In this document: positions 21,811 through 31,090 of the stretch, piece after piece
Layout of the letters: the number at the start of each line of letters is the position of its first letter
How positions within the stretch are numbered: the stretch's first letter is position 1
NCBI RefSeq assembly: GCF_026153355.1
Contig: NZ_CP110636.1
Coordinates: 2,108,001-2,172,000, forward strand
Origin: Streptomyces endophytica
Lineage (GTDB): Bacteria > Actinomycetota > Actinomycetes > Streptomycetales > Streptomycetaceae
Direction of reading: 5' to 3'
Length of the DNA stretch: 64,000 nucleotides
The notes under the pieces: generated by a model
What the model saw: only the letters and a program-made list of their open reading frames with translations
Databases searched by the model: none
What the model was told of the DNA's origin: nothing
Program-made: the position numbers and the translations under genes

Positions 21811-22653
21811 TCAGTTCGTGGTCTTGCGGCGGAACTTGGCGACGGCCAGCGGGGCGGTGAGCGCGGTCAGGCCCACCGACCACACCACCGTCCAGAGCAC
21901 CGGGCCGGCCACCGGGCCCTCCCCCAGGGCGAGTCCACGGGCCGCGTCGGCCATGTGGGTCAGGGGGTTGATCCGGGTGAAGGCGGCCAGCCAGTCCGGC
22001 ATCGTCGTGGGCGAGACGAAGATCGAGGAGGCGAACTGCAGCGGGGTCAGCACGATCACCGAGAGCCCCTGGATGGCCTGTGCGGTGCGCAGGGTCAGAC
22101 CGAGGAGCATGAAGATCCAGATCAGCGACGTGCCGAAGAGGGTGGTCAGGCCGATGGCCGCGGCTATACCGGGCCAGCGGCCGGAGAAGTCGAAGCCGAG
22201 CAGGGCGGCGACGATCAGCAGGACCGTGATGGCGACCAGCATCCGGCCCGTCTCCACCACGACCTTGGCCACGAGGATCGAGGAGCGGGCGATCGGCATC
22301 GTGCGGAAGCGGTCCATCACGCCCGTGCGGAAGTCGTCGTTGACGCCGGTGCCGACGGCCATGGCGATGGTCATGCCGAGGATGACCATCAGGCCCGGCA
22401 CCAGGAAGGCGGTGTACTGGGCGCGGCTGCCGCCGCGGCCGATCACCCCGCCGAAGACGTAGACGAACAGCAGCGTCAGCACGATCGGCATCAGCAGCGC
22501 GTCGATCATCGACTCCGGGTTCTGCCGGATCCGGAGGAGGTTGCGGCGGACCAGCGCGCCGGTGTGCCGGGCCGTGGCCCGCGGCCCGATCCGGCCCTCG
22601 TCGCGGAGGGGGGCGGGCGCCTCGGGGCGGGGCGCGGCCTGAAGGGTCGTCAC
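21811..22653 (-). CDS. ABC-2 type transporter permease (DrrB-like), no adjacent ATPase
   Basis: 280 residues from GTG 22653 behind ggaggagcagcc. Six hydrophobic helices, the ABC-2 motif NPESMIDALLMPIVLTLLFV, and ITRINPLTHMADAARGLALG-like closing sequence identify a DrrB/daunorubicin-type permease. Such permeases work with a DrrA-type ATPase that is normally the upstream gene; here the upstream gene is a DUF1707 protein and no ATPase is encoded in the window. It could export the cluster product with an ATPase from elsewhere, or belong to DUF1707-type stress response. Confidence 0.85.
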   Translation of the reverse strand: MTTLQAAPRPEAPAPLRDEGRIGPRATARHTGALVRRNLLRIRQNPESMIDALLMPIVLTLLFVYVFGGVIGRGGSRAQYTAFLVPGLMVILGMTIAMAVGTGVNDDFRTGVMDRFRTMPIARSSILVAKVVVETGRMLVAITVLLIVAALLGFDFSGRWPGIAAAIGLTTLFGTSLIWIFMLLGLTLRTAQAIQGLSVIVLTPLQFASSIFVSPTTMPDWLAAFTRINPLTHMADAARGLALGEGPVAGPVLWTVVWSVGLTALTAPLAVAKFRRKTTN

Positions 22654-22667
22654 GGCTGCTCCTCCGG

Positions 22668-23336
22668 TCAGGCCCGGCCGCGGCGTTCGTCCAGCCACTT
22701 CTGCCAGTACGAGCGGCGGTCGCTGCTGGGGTGGGCGACGATGATGTCGCCGAAGACGGCGGAGCCGTTCACGCGGATGCGCGGGGTGACGGACTCGGGG
22801 CCGGAGTGCGCCCGGGTCAGATCGCGGAGGTCGCCGAAGACCTTGCTGCAGTTCATCTCCACCCGGACGCCCTCGGGGAGCAGCAGGTGCACATCGCCGA
22901 CGAGCGCCTTGGCCTCGATGGTGAGCTCACCGGTCGGCGGGGCGGGGGAGGAGCACAGGTCGAGGGTGAGGTCGCCGAGGACCGCGGTGGCCTCGATGCC
23001 GTGTTCCAGCGCGGGGCTGTGGTGCACGAGGTCGCCGAAGAGGGCGCGGAACGAGCGCTGGCCGGAGCCGGCGGTCGCGGGGGCCGTGACATGGGGCAGG
23101 TCCTCGCCCACGGACGCCAACTCCTCGCGCGTCCGGGCCAGATACGCCGCCTCGGAGCGCTCGGCGAGCTCTTCGAGGGTTAACCGGCCTTCCGCGGTGG
23201 CCTCCCTGAGCCGTTCGACCATGGTCTCCCGCTCGGCGTCCGACGCCAGCACCGAGCGGGCGGATCCGGAGGGGCCGGGGGAGGCGGATGTGGGCGCCAC
23301 ATCCTTGGTGAGGTCGGGACGTTGGGGCTGGGTCAT
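22668..23336 (-). CDS. DUF1707 protein with LiaF-like C-terminal domain
   Basis: 222 residues. The DUF1707 SHOCT-like segment is LASDAERETMVERLREATAE and LEELAERSEAAYLARTREEL (residues 30-80). The C-terminal half has beta-rich AVLGDLTLDL, ALVGDVHLLLPEGV and AVFGDIIV repeats like the cell-wall-active antibiotics response domain. It is 14 bases upstream of the ABC permease and likely co-transcribed. Function unknown; the family is linked to envelope stress. Confidence 0.75.
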   Translation of the reverse strand: MTQPQRPDLTKDVAPTSASPGPSGSARSVLASDAERETMVERLREATAEGRLTLEELAERSEAAYLARTREELASVGEDLPHVTAPATAGSGQRSFRALFGDLVHHSPALEHGIEATAVLGDLTLDLCSSPAPPTGELTIEAKALVGDVHLLLPEGVRVEMNCSKVFGDLRDLTRAHSGPESVTPRIRVNGSAVFGDIIVAHPSSDRRSYWQKWLDERRGRA

Positions 23337-23828
23337 GGAGGGTGCCTCCGCGGGGTCCGGCGAGGTGGGGCGTGTGCGTGCTCATCGCACCACGTCGGGC
23401 CGGGCGTGGGCATCGGCGCGGGGTAGTACATCGAAAGGTTGACCCGCGGCCCCGGGCACACAGTTCGGCGTACGTGGCGGTCGCGGCGTACGGAGCGGGC
23501 GGGGCTTCGGAACGGGGGCTTCGGAACGGGGCTACGGGACGCGGCGGACGGGGGCCGCCGGGGGAGGGACCGCCGCGCGCGACGGTTCCGGGGGATTGAC
23601 GGGGCGGCGGACTTCCCCGGCTTTGGTGTACTCGGCGGCCGGTTTTCCGCTCCGGTAGTCACCCGGGAAATGATCTCGGTGACCACCGGTGAAGACCGGT
23701 GAAGGAATCCGAATATCGGTCGACTTCTTCTTGACTGCTTGGTAAAGTGCCCAGCACTCATTGTGACTCGGCGTTTTGATCCGACCGGCCGGAGTCATCC
23801 ACTGTTCGAAATCCGGAGGGTTTGGCGA
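23337..23828. other. Divergent control region before the second XRE-TPR regulator
   Basis: The right part is AT-rich for this genome (gaatatcggtcgacttcttcttgactgcttgg at 23710-23741 when read in two halves). ttgact at 23731 may be a -35 box, and agtgc-cca-gcact (about 23746-23758) is a small inverted repeat. The gaatatcggtc word also occurs at 15262. No gene recognised. Confidence 0.4.
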
Positions 23829-25133
23829 ATGCCTGAGCTGGCGGACACCGGGCGGCGAATCAAAGAGCTTCGGGTCAGCGCGGGAATGACGCAGCACGAC
23901 CTTGCCGGGTCCGAAATGTCGTCCAGCTACATCTCGCTGGTCGAGCGCGGGAAGCGCATTCCCAGTGGCCGGGCGCTCAAGATCCTCGCAGCCCGCCTCG
24001 GCGTCGGCGTGGACGAAATCTCCAGCAGCCCCCAGCCGGCCGAAAGCCCCGGCCTGGCCCGCCGGCTGGACCTGGTCGGACGATTGGTCGCGGCCCGCCG
24101 GCAATGGGAGGGTGGCGACGCCGAGGGAGCGCTCTCAGAATTCCGCGCACTGGCCTCGATGGAGCCGGCCGGCCGGCAGGACGACGTATTTACCGAGGCG
24201 CAGCTCGCCATTGCCGAAATACTGGGCTCGCTCGGCCGCGCCGACGAGGGCGCCGACGTCCTGCTGCGGATGCTGGACGCGCTCGCCCCCGCGCCGTACG
24301 CCGAGGCCCGGCTGCGTGCCCTGATCGCCCTCGCCGACCTGCTGGAATCGGCCGGCCGGGTGCAGGACGGGCTGCGCTACGCCCTCACCGGCCACCTCGA
24401 ATGCACCGACCGCCGGCCGGCCCAGGGCCCCGCCGGCGGCCCGGCCACCGGCCCCGGCACCGGCTTCCACCTGCTGCTCGTCCTCGACGTGCTCACCCGC
24501 TGCGCCTACTGGAGCGGCTGCCCGGACTGGGCCCCCGAGCCCGAGCTCTCCCGCCCGCCGGCCGACGGCATCCTTCCCGGGCCGCGCGCCACCATCGATC
24601 TGCACCGGGCGCTCGCGCTGCGGGACCGCGGCGAGTGGGAGCGTGCCGCCGAGCTGCTGGGCGAGTGCGCGCGCCGGGTCACCCCGGCCGCCGGGTTCCC
24701 CTTGTGGGAGAAGGTCAACGGCCAGTACGCCCTGCTGTTGCTGCACCGCGGCGATGCGGCGGCGGCGCGCAGCATTGTCGAACGCGGGCTGGTCGTCGCC
24801 TCGGTGGCGCAGGAACCGGAATTCCCGCTCTGGCTCACCACCGCGGACGCGGTCTGCGCGGAGGCCTCCGGCGACCGGGACCGGCTGGCCGCCCTGGGCG
24901 AGGAGCTGGCCGCGCTGCCCGAGACCGGCCGCAGCCATGAGAAGGCCGCCGCGCTCCAGGAGATCGCGGCGGCGTGCGAGCGGGTGGGGGACCGTGAGCG
25001 GGCGGCCGGACACTACCGGCAGGCCGCCGACCTGTTCCGGCGGGCCCAGGCGTACCGGCACGCCGAGCGGGCCCGGGAACGGCTCGTACGGCTCGCCGAG
25101 AGCCCGGCCAGGCAGCCGCAAGACCAGCTCTGA
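23829..25133 (+). CDS. XRE-family HTH regulator with TPR-like C-terminus (copy 2)
   Basis: 434 residues, ATG 23829 behind ggaggg. The HTH is RRIKELRVSAGMTQHDLAGS plus MSSSYISLVERGKRIPSGRA; the remainder is TPR-like helices ending RQAADLFRRAQAYRHAERAR. It is clearly related to the regulator at 16985-18262 (DLAG-x-x-[LM]S-x-SY[VI]SLVE-x-G-[RK]RIPS). Placed between the two arms of the cluster, it is a candidate activator of the ketosynthase-LanKC operon. Confidence 0.86.
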   Translation: MPELADTGRRIKELRVSAGMTQHDLAGSEMSSSYISLVERGKRIPSGRALKILAARLGVGVDEISSSPQPAESPGLARRLDLVGRLVAARRQWEGGDAEGALSEFRALASMEPAGRQDDVFTEAQLAIAEILGSLGRADEGADVLLRMLDALAPAPYAEARLRALIALADLLESAGRVQDGLRYALTGHLECTDRRPAQGPAGGPATGPGTGFHLLLVLDVLTRCAYWSGCPDWAPEPELSRPPADGILPGPRATIDLHRALALRDRGEWERAAELLGECARRVTPAAGFPLWEKVNGQYALLLLHRGDAAAARSIVERGLVVASVAQEPEFPLWLTTADAVCAEASGDRDRLAALGEELAALPETGRSHEKAAALQEIAAACERVGDRERAAGHYRQAADLFRRAQAYRHAERARERLVRLAESPARQPQDQL

Positions 25134-25159
25134 CACCAGCCCTCGGGCGGCGCTGGAGC

Positions 25160-25345
25160 CGGGCGGAACCCGCTCCGGCATGGATCTGAAGCCGCCCTGA
25201 ACCCGCTCCGGGATGGATCTGAAGCCGCCCTGAAGCCGCTCCGAGAGGGCCCTGAAGTCGTTCCGATACGGCCCCGAAGCGGCCCGTGAAGCCGCTCCGA
25301 TACGGCTCCGGAGCGACTCGTGAAGCCGCTCCGGTGCGTGCGTGG
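25160..25345. repeat. Degenerate ctgaagccgctccg repeats
   Basis: The word (c)tgaagccgctccg with variants recurs seven or more times with 20-34 base spacing. It lies directly after the second regulator gene. The remainder to 25659 (527 bases without a gene in total) becomes lower in GC and shows no convincing frame. Confidence 0.6.
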
Positions 25346-25659
25346 GCCGCCGGTCGACGACGTCCGGTGAGCGCGATAGCGGGCCTGTCGAGGCCGCCCG
25401 GCGAACGCGAAAGCAAACGCGGCAATGGCAGATCCGCGGCCGGCGGCCGGAAAAGCCGGCGGACGGCCGCATCGGCACCCATGTGGTTGAGCACAAAAGC
25501 AAGGCCGCGGTCCGTATATACGTGGCCGGTGAACGGGATTTGCGCTGCGACCGGTTGCAAAAGTGGGCGGGCGACCGCCGGGACGGAAAGACGCCGCGGC
25601 GGCGCAATGGGCCCTGGGGTGCTATGCCCTTATGTCGTTATTGCACGTAATTGACGCAT

Positions 25660-25839
25660 TCATTTATTAGCTTTCTTTCCCAATCCGAGGAGCGCGAACA
25701 GTGCCTCCGCGCCGCCCACGATCGCCAGGATGAGCCCCGCCTTGTGCAGGGAGACGATCGGTGTCTCGACTTCCTTTGTGGTCAGCCACAGGACCAGTCC
25801 GATGACCGCCAGAACAATGCCTATCGCAATACCCTTCAT
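25660..25839 (-). CDS. Small two-helix membrane protein, DUF5708-like
   Basis: 59 residues, ATG 25839 behind aaggga. It has two hydrophobic helices (IAIGIVLAVIGLVLWL and AGLILAIVGGAEALFALLG) joined by TTKEVETPIVSLHK. The pattern is that of DUF5708-type Streptomyces membrane proteins. The function is unknown and membership of the cluster is not implied. Confidence 0.65.
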   Translation of the reverse strand: MKGIAIGIVLAVIGLVLWLTTKEVETPIVSLHKAGLILAIVGGAEALFALLGLGKKANK

Positions 25840-26088
25840 CGGTTCCCTTGTCTCCTCGTCCCGGTGATGGCCCGGTGATGGCGCCCCGGCCGGCCGGCGC
25901 GGGGCGGTGGTAGTCACCAGCGTCCCGTCGCGGCCCGGTCTCCGGATCGTCCGCAGGTAGGCACTTTCCGGCCCGCGGACTGTCACTTTCTATGTACGCC
26001 GGGCCCTACCAGGGGGCCGTGGGGCGCGCGCCCCCGGAGCCCGCCCCCGCGCCCAGGCCCCCCTCCTCGCCTCCTCGAACCCTCGCCA

Positions 26089-26240
26089 TAGTCAATTTTC
26101 CTGACTCTGTCAGTCATCGCCCTGAGAGCGTTTCCGCTGGTGCGAGGCCTGATGACACGGATCGACAGGAAACCTCGACTGACCGCGTCTCCCGCAACCT
26201 GTTGACAAGACGATGACTCAGCTGTCATGTTTCTGGTCAT
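26089..26240 (+). promoter_or_regulatory. Promoter and TGAC/GTCA array before the ketosynthase operon
   Basis: tagtcaa (26089), ctgac-tct-gtcag (26101-26113), then ttgac (26202), tgac (26214), gtca (26224) and gtca (26235). The last four are 10-12 bases apart. ttgaca at 26202 could be a -35 box. The array lies 50-200 bases before the ketosynthase start in a 449-base gap with no gene. Same word set as at 14663 and 18572. Confidence 0.5.
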
Positions 26241-26288
26241 GAGGACGCCCCGAGCGTGACAACGGGGCAGGAAATCAGGAGGCGTTTC

Positions 26289-27553
26289 ATGGAGTTACGC
26301 ACAGATCGGCGGCGCGTCGTCGTCACCGGCTGCGGCGTGGTGTCCCCCGTGGGAAACACCACCGAAGACTTCTGGACCGCCCTCCTCGCCGGCCGCAGTG
26401 GTGTCACCGCGCTTACCCGCTTCGACACCTCCGGCCTCCCGGTCCGCATCGGCGGCGACCTCACCGGTTTCGACCCGGCCGGCTCCGGCTTCCTCACCCC
26501 GCAGGAGGTCCGGCGCACCGACCTCTTCACGCAGTACGCGGTGGTCGCCGCCGGCCAGGCGATGCGGGCCGCCGGCCTCGAACCCAGGGCCGACGTCGAC
26601 CCGTACCGCTTCGCCGCGGTGATCGGCTCCGGCTACGGCGCCGCGCACGCCATCCAGCAGCAGTACGACGTGCTCAAGAACCAGGGCGCGCGGCGGGTCT
26701 CGCCGTACCACTCGGTGCTCACCGCCATCGACCACCCGGCCGGTCTGCTGTCCATCAAGTACGGCATCAGCGGCCCGAGTTGCGCGGTCTCCGCGGCCTG
26801 CGCGACCGGCGCGGTGGCCATCGGTGAGGCGGCCGAACTGATCCGCCACGGCCGGGCCGACGTGGTCCTGGCCGGCGGCACGGACGACTCCCTCACCGCC
26901 GCCGACCTGGCCGGCACCGCCAACGCCCGGGCACTGTCCCGCCGCAACGACGACCCCGAAGGCGCCAGCCGGCCCTTCGACCGGGACCGCGACGGCTTCG
27001 TGATGGCGGTCGGCGCCACCGTCCTGACCCTGGAGGAGGCCGGCCACGCGGAACGCCGCGGCGCGACGATCCTCGCCGAGGTCGCCGGTTACGCCGCCAC
27101 CACCGACGCCCACCACGCCACCGCCCCCGATCCGACCGGCGCCGGTGCGGTCCGCGCGATGCGCGGGGCGCTCGCCGACGCGGGCCTGACCCCGATGACG
27201 TCGGGCAGATCAGCGCCCACGGCACCGGCACCGTGCTCAACGACCGCATCGAGGCGGCCGCGCTGCGCGAGGTGCTCGGCCCCGACCAGCTGCGCCGCAC
27301 ACCGGTCACCGCGGTCAAGAGCATGACCGGGCACATGCTCGGCGCGTCCGGGGCCGCCGAGGCCGCGGCCGCGGTGCTCTCGCTGCGGGACCGCAGGATC
27401 CCGCCGATCCGCAACTGCGACCACCCCGAGGACGACGACCTCGACCTGGTCGTGAAGGGTGCCCGCGAATGGGACGGCGACGCGGTGCTGAGCAATTCGT
27501 TCGGCTTCGGCGGTCACAACGCCGTCCTCGTCCTGAAGCGCTACCGCACATGA
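26289..27553 (+). CDS. Beta-ketoacyl-ACP synthase II (FabF-like ketosynthase) (frameshift)
   Basis: 421 residues after repair, ATG 26289 behind aggagg. All catalytic residues are present: Cys about 171 in VSAACATGAVAIGEA, the first His in ISAHGTGTVLND (about residue 310), and the Lys/His pair in VKSMTGHMLGASGAAE; it closes with NSFGFGGHNAVLVLKRYR. It would extend an acyl chain on the cluster ACP. The frame breaks in cccc 27190-27193 between LADAGLTP and DDVGQISAHG; one C restores it. It leads the GNAT-LanKC operon, the reason for linking it to peptide lipidation. Confidence 0.9.
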
Positions 27554-27617
27554 CCCCGTACGCGCCCCGAGCGCCGCACCCGCTGACACACGAGACCACA
27601 GAGGAGGGACACGCACC

Positions 27618-28319
27618 ATGCAGGGACGACTGGTGACCTTGGAATGGCCCGGCGACGACGACTGGGCCGCGATCGCCTCCTGGCTGCGCCCCGGCTCGCC
27701 CGCGGCCGTGCTCAGCGGTGACTGGGAGCTGCTGGGCGCCGCCGAGGTCGAGCAGGCCAACCGCTCCGGCCGGGTCCACCACCTGGTGATCCGCACCAAG
27801 GACGGCACCCGCATCGGCACCGTCAGCTACCAGCGGTCGGGCAGGATCGGCGGCTACACCGTCGGCGGCGCGATCGGCTCGCCCGAACTGTGGCGCCGCG
27901 GCTACGGCGCGGAGGCCGTCGTCCTCCTCGTCGACTACCTCTTCCACCAGCTCGACGCCCACCGGGTGCAGGTCACCACCGCCGGCTACAACAAGGGCAT
28001 CATCCGGCTGATGACCAAGACCCCGTTCGTGGTCGAGGGCATCCTGCGGGACCACTGTTACCTCGACGGCGAGTACCACGACGCGATCGTGTGGGGCCTG
28101 CTGCGCGACGAGCACTACGCCTCGCTCAAGCCCAGCGAGGACAACCGCGTACTGGCCGTCGGGCTGGAGGACTTCGTGTCCGAGGACGACAAGGTGCAGG
28201 CCAGGGCGGTGCTCGCCGCGCACCTCGCCACGGCCGACCGGACCGCGCTCACGCCCTACCTGGAACCGGACGTCACCACCCCCAACGCGATCGTCCCTGC
28301 CGAGCGGGGTGCCGCATGA
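27618..28319 (+). CDS. GNAT-family acyltransferase, candidate peptide N-acyltransferase
   Basis: 233 residues, ATG 27618 behind gaggaggga. A GNAT core is visible: HHLVIRTKDGTRIGTVSYQR, the acyl-CoA/pantetheine loop SPELWRRGYGAEAVVLLVDY (R-x-x-G-x-G/A), and VTTAGYNKGIIRLMTKTPFV. About 60 extra residues follow the core. It overlaps the LanKC start by ATGA. In goadvionin biosynthesis a GNAT enzyme joins a polyketide acyl chain to the lanthipeptide N-terminus; position between ketosynthase and LanKC suggests the same job here. That function is inferred from context. Confidence 0.85.
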   Translation: MQGRLVTLEWPGDDDWAAIASWLRPGSPAAVLSGDWELLGAAEVEQANRSGRVHHLVIRTKDGTRIGTVSYQRSGRIGGYTVGGAIGSPELWRRGYGAEAVVLLVDYLFHQLDAHRVQVTTAGYNKGIIRLMTKTPFVVEGILRDHCYLDGEYHDAIVWGLLRDEHYASLKPSEDNRVLAVGLEDFVSEDDKVQARAVLAAHLATADRTALTPYLEPDVTTPNAIVPAERGAA

Positions 28320-30997
28320 GAGACGGCGCCGAGAGCTTCGCCCTGGCCGACCGCACCTTCTTCGACTGGCCCGGCAACTGGGACCTGGAGGCCACCCGCT
28401 TCCCCGCCCCGCCGCTGCCCGACGGCTGGACCCGCGAGGACAACGAGGCCTGGACCATCTGCCGCCCGCCCGAGGACCGGCTCCCCGACCAGGGCTGGAA
28501 GATCCACGTCAGCGCGTCCCCCGACGACGCCCCCCGCACCCTCGCCGACGTCGCCGGCTACTGCGCCCGGCACGGCATCGCCTTCAAGTACCTCAAGAGC
28601 GCCAACGTCCAGCGTGCCCTGAGCCGCAAGTACGCCCAGCGCTCCTCCGCCGGCAAGCTGCTGACCGTCTACCCCGAGGACGAGGCCGAACTGGCCCGCA
28701 CCCTCGAAGGACTGGACGCGATCGTCGGCGGCCGCCCCGGCCCGTACGTCCTGACCGACCTGCGCTTCCGCCAGGGCCCGCTCTACGTCCGCTACGGCGG
28801 ATTCCGCACCCACTACGTGGAGGACGCCGACGGCGAGCTGGTCCCGGCCTTCCGGCGCCCCGACGGGACGCCCGAACCGGACCGTCGCACTCCGGTCTTC
28901 CACACCCCCGACTGGGTCACCGTCCCCGACGTCCTCAAGGACTCGCTGGCCGCCCGGCAGGCCGTGGACGACTTCCCGTACCGGATCACCGGCGCACTGC
29001 ACTTCTCGCACGGCGGCGGCGTCTACCGCGCCGAACCGGCCGGTGAACAGGCCCTCGGCGCCGGACAGCACAGCGTCGTCCTCAAGGAGGGCCGGCCGTA
29101 CTCCGGCACCGACGGAGTCGGCCGGGACGCGGTCGCCCGGCTCGCCCACGAGCACCGGATCCTGACCCAACTGGCCGGACTGCCCGGCATCCCCCGCACC
29201 TTCGGCACCTTCCAGGCCGGCGAACACCTCTTCCTGGTCCTGGAGGACATCGAAGGACAGGACTTCCAGTCCTGGCTCGCCGGGCTCTACCCGCTGACCG
29301 TCCCCGAACCCGACGAGGCGGCGGTGGCCGCCCACCGGGACCGCGCCCTCGCCCTGTTCGGCCGGATCGAGGAGCTGCTCGCCTCGGTGCACGACCGCGG
29401 GGTGCGCATCGGCGACCTGCACCCGGGCAACTTCATCATCCAGCCCGGCGACGTCCCCGTCCTCCTGGACTTCGAGGTGGCCGACCAGATCGACCTGGCC
29501 ACCCCCAGCAGCCTCGGCGCCCCCGGCTTCCACCGGGCCGACGCCACCGGCGCGGACGGCGACCACTACGCACTGGCCGCGATCGCCCTGTGGATGTTCC
29601 TGCCGCTCGCCGCGCTCGGCGGACTGGCCCCCGACAAGGCGTCGGCCCTGCTCGACACCGCGACCCGCCGGTTCGGCCTCCCCGGCCACCTGGTGTCCCG
29701 GCTCGCCCCCCAGCTCGCCCCGAACGACAACACCACGTCGCCGCTGCGCAGCGTGCCGGAGGCGTTCCCACCCTCCGACATCCTGGCCTCGATCGACCGC
29801 GGGCTGCGCGACAGCGCCACCCCGCACCGCACCGACCGGCTCCACCCCGGCGACTTCGCGCAGTTCGCCGAGGGCGGCGCGGGCTTCGGACACGGCGCCG
29901 CCGGCGTCCTGTGGGCCCGCCACACCGCCCTCGGGGAACGCGACGAGGAGGGCGCGGCCTGGCTGCGCGCCGCCGTCGACCGGGTCACCGCCGAACGCAT
30001 CGGCTTCTACGACGGCCTGCACGGAATCGCCTACGTCCTTGCGGAGTTGGGCGACCGCGAAGGAGCCCTGCGAGCCCTCGACCGGGCCGCCGACCGGCTC
30101 CCGGTACGCCACTGCCCCAGCCTCTATCGCGGCCTGTCCGGCGCCGGCCTGAACCTCCTGCACTTCGCCGACGTACTGGACGACGGCGCCCTGCGGCAAC
30201 AGGCCCTCGATCTGGCCGACCGCGTCACCGCGCGGCTCGCCACCGCCCGCACCGAACCCATCGAGCGCACCCGCCGGCGCGGCTCCACCCACGCCGGCGG
30301 CCTGATGTACGGCTGGTCGGGCCCCGCGCTCTTCCTGCTCCGCGCCCACCGCGCGACCGGCGACCCCGCCCTGCTCGACGAGGCGGTCCGCGCCGTCCAC
30401 CGCGACCTCGACCGCTGCAGCCCCGGACCGCAGGACACCCTCCAGGTCGACGAGGGCTTCCGCCTGCTGCCCTACCTCGACAACGGCAGCGCGGGCATCG
30501 CCCTCGTGGCGGCCGAACTCCTCCGCCACCGCGACGACGCCCGCCTCCGCGAGGCACTACCGGGGCTGCTCCGGGCCTGCTCCTCCGACTTCGTCATCGA
30601 GTCGGGTCTGTGGGGCGGCCGTGCCGGTCTCATCGGCACCCTCGCCACCCTGCGCGCGCAGGCCCCCTGGCCACCGGAGACCGCCGAGCGGTATCTGCGC
30701 CGCCATCTGACCAACCTCCACCAGCACGCCATGACGCTGAACGGCGCAACGGTCTTCCCCTGTGACGGCCGGGCCCGGATCTCCATGGACGTGGCCACCG
30801 GCGGGGCCGGCGTACTGCTGGCACTCTCCGCCGCCGAACGGGGCACCCCGCTGCTGCCGTTCCTCCCTGACCCGCGGTCCGCCGCGGCCGGTCAACCGGC
30901 CGTCCCGGAGCGCGCCCGTGGTGCCCACGGCACCGCGACCCCCACCGTCCCGACCGGGCCGGCGGGCACTGCGGACAACGGAAGGGAGGTGTCGTAA
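28316..30997 (+). CDS. Class III lanthipeptide synthetase (LanKC)
   Basis: 893 residues in three parts. Residues 1-220 are the phosphoSer/Thr lyase domain (FKYLKSANVQRALSRKYAQR, VYPEDEAELARTL, PYVLTDLRFRQGPLYVRYGG). About 230-500 is a Ser/Thr-kinase-like domain with the catalytic loop IGDLHPGNFIIQ and DFE in place of DFG. About 530-860 is a LanC-like cyclase (GFYDGLHGIAYVL, LYRGLSGAGLNLLHF) that lacks the zinc-binding Cys/His set, so class III, not IV. It phosphorylates, eliminates and cyclises Ser/Cys in the adjacent precursors. Its last codons and the first precursor are separated by no bases (TAA then ATG). Confidence 0.95.
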   Translation: MRDGAESFALADRTFFDWPGNWDLEATRFPAPPLPDGWTREDNEAWTICRPPEDRLPDQGWKIHVSASPDDAPRTLADVAGYCARHGIAFKYLKSANVQRALSRKYAQRSSAGKLLTVYPEDEAELARTLEGLDAIVGGRPGPYVLTDLRFRQGPLYVRYGGFRTHYVEDADGELVPAFRRPDGTPEPDRRTPVFHTPDWVTVPDVLKDSLAARQAVDDFPYRITGALHFSHGGGVYRAEPAGEQALGAGQHSVVLKEGRPYSGTDGVGRDAVARLAHEHRILTQLAGLPGIPRTFGTFQAGEHLFLVLEDIEGQDFQSWLAGLYPLTVPEPDEAAVAAHRDRALALFGRIEELLASVHDRGVRIGDLHPGNFIIQPGDVPVLLDFEVADQIDLATPSSLGAPGFHRADATGADGDHYALAAIALWMFLPLAALGGLAPDKASALLDTATRRFGLPGHLVSRLAPQLAPNDNTTSPLRSVPEAFPPSDILASIDRGLRDSATPHRTDRLHPGDFAQFAEGGAGFGHGAAGVLWARHTALGERDEEGAAWLRAAVDRVTAERIGFYDGLHGIAYVLAELGDREGALRALDRAADRLPVRHCPSLYRGLSGAGLNLLHFADVLDDGALRQQALDLADRVTARLATARTEPIERTRRRGSTHAGGLMYGWSGPALFLLRAHRATGDPALLDEAVRAVHRDLDRCSPGPQDTLQVDEGFRLLPYLDNGSAGIALVAAELLRHRDDARLREALPGLLRACSSDFVIESGLWGGRAGLIGTLATLRAQAPWPPETAERYLRRHLTNLHQHAMTLNGATVFPCDGRARISMDVATGGAGVLLALSAAERGTPLLPFLPDPRSAAAGQPAVPERARGAHGTATPTVPTGPAGTADNGREVS

Positions 30998-31084
30998 ATG
31001 ACCATCATGGATCTTCAGGGTCTGGAGGTGCCGGGCGAGCGTGACGCCCAGGCGCTCGGCTCCACCGTCAGCACCGGCTGCTGA
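30998..31084 (+). CDS. Lanthipeptide precursor 1 (28 residues)
   Basis: The ATG follows the LanKC stop with no gap, using gaagggaggt as ribosome site. The leader MTIMDLQGLEVPGERDA holds the class III recognition motif (DLQ-x-L). The C-terminus ALGSTVSTGC has Ser22-x-x-Ser25-x-x-Cys28, the spacing for one labionin- or avionin-type ring. It is among the shortest class III precursors. The leader-core border is not visible; an 8-residue GSTVSTGC core would match the length reported for goadvionin peptides. Confidence 0.9.
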   Translation: MTIMDLQGLEVPGERDAQALGSTVSTGC

Positions 31085-31090
31085 ATGACG

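Noticed and set aside
28256..30529. A 750-codon open frame antisense to the LanKC gene
   Set aside because: Low-complexity shadow of the real gene with no ribosome site.
28316..30997. Class IV lanthipeptide synthetase (LanL)
   Set aside because: The cyclase part lacks the Cys-Cys-His zinc ligands required for class IV.
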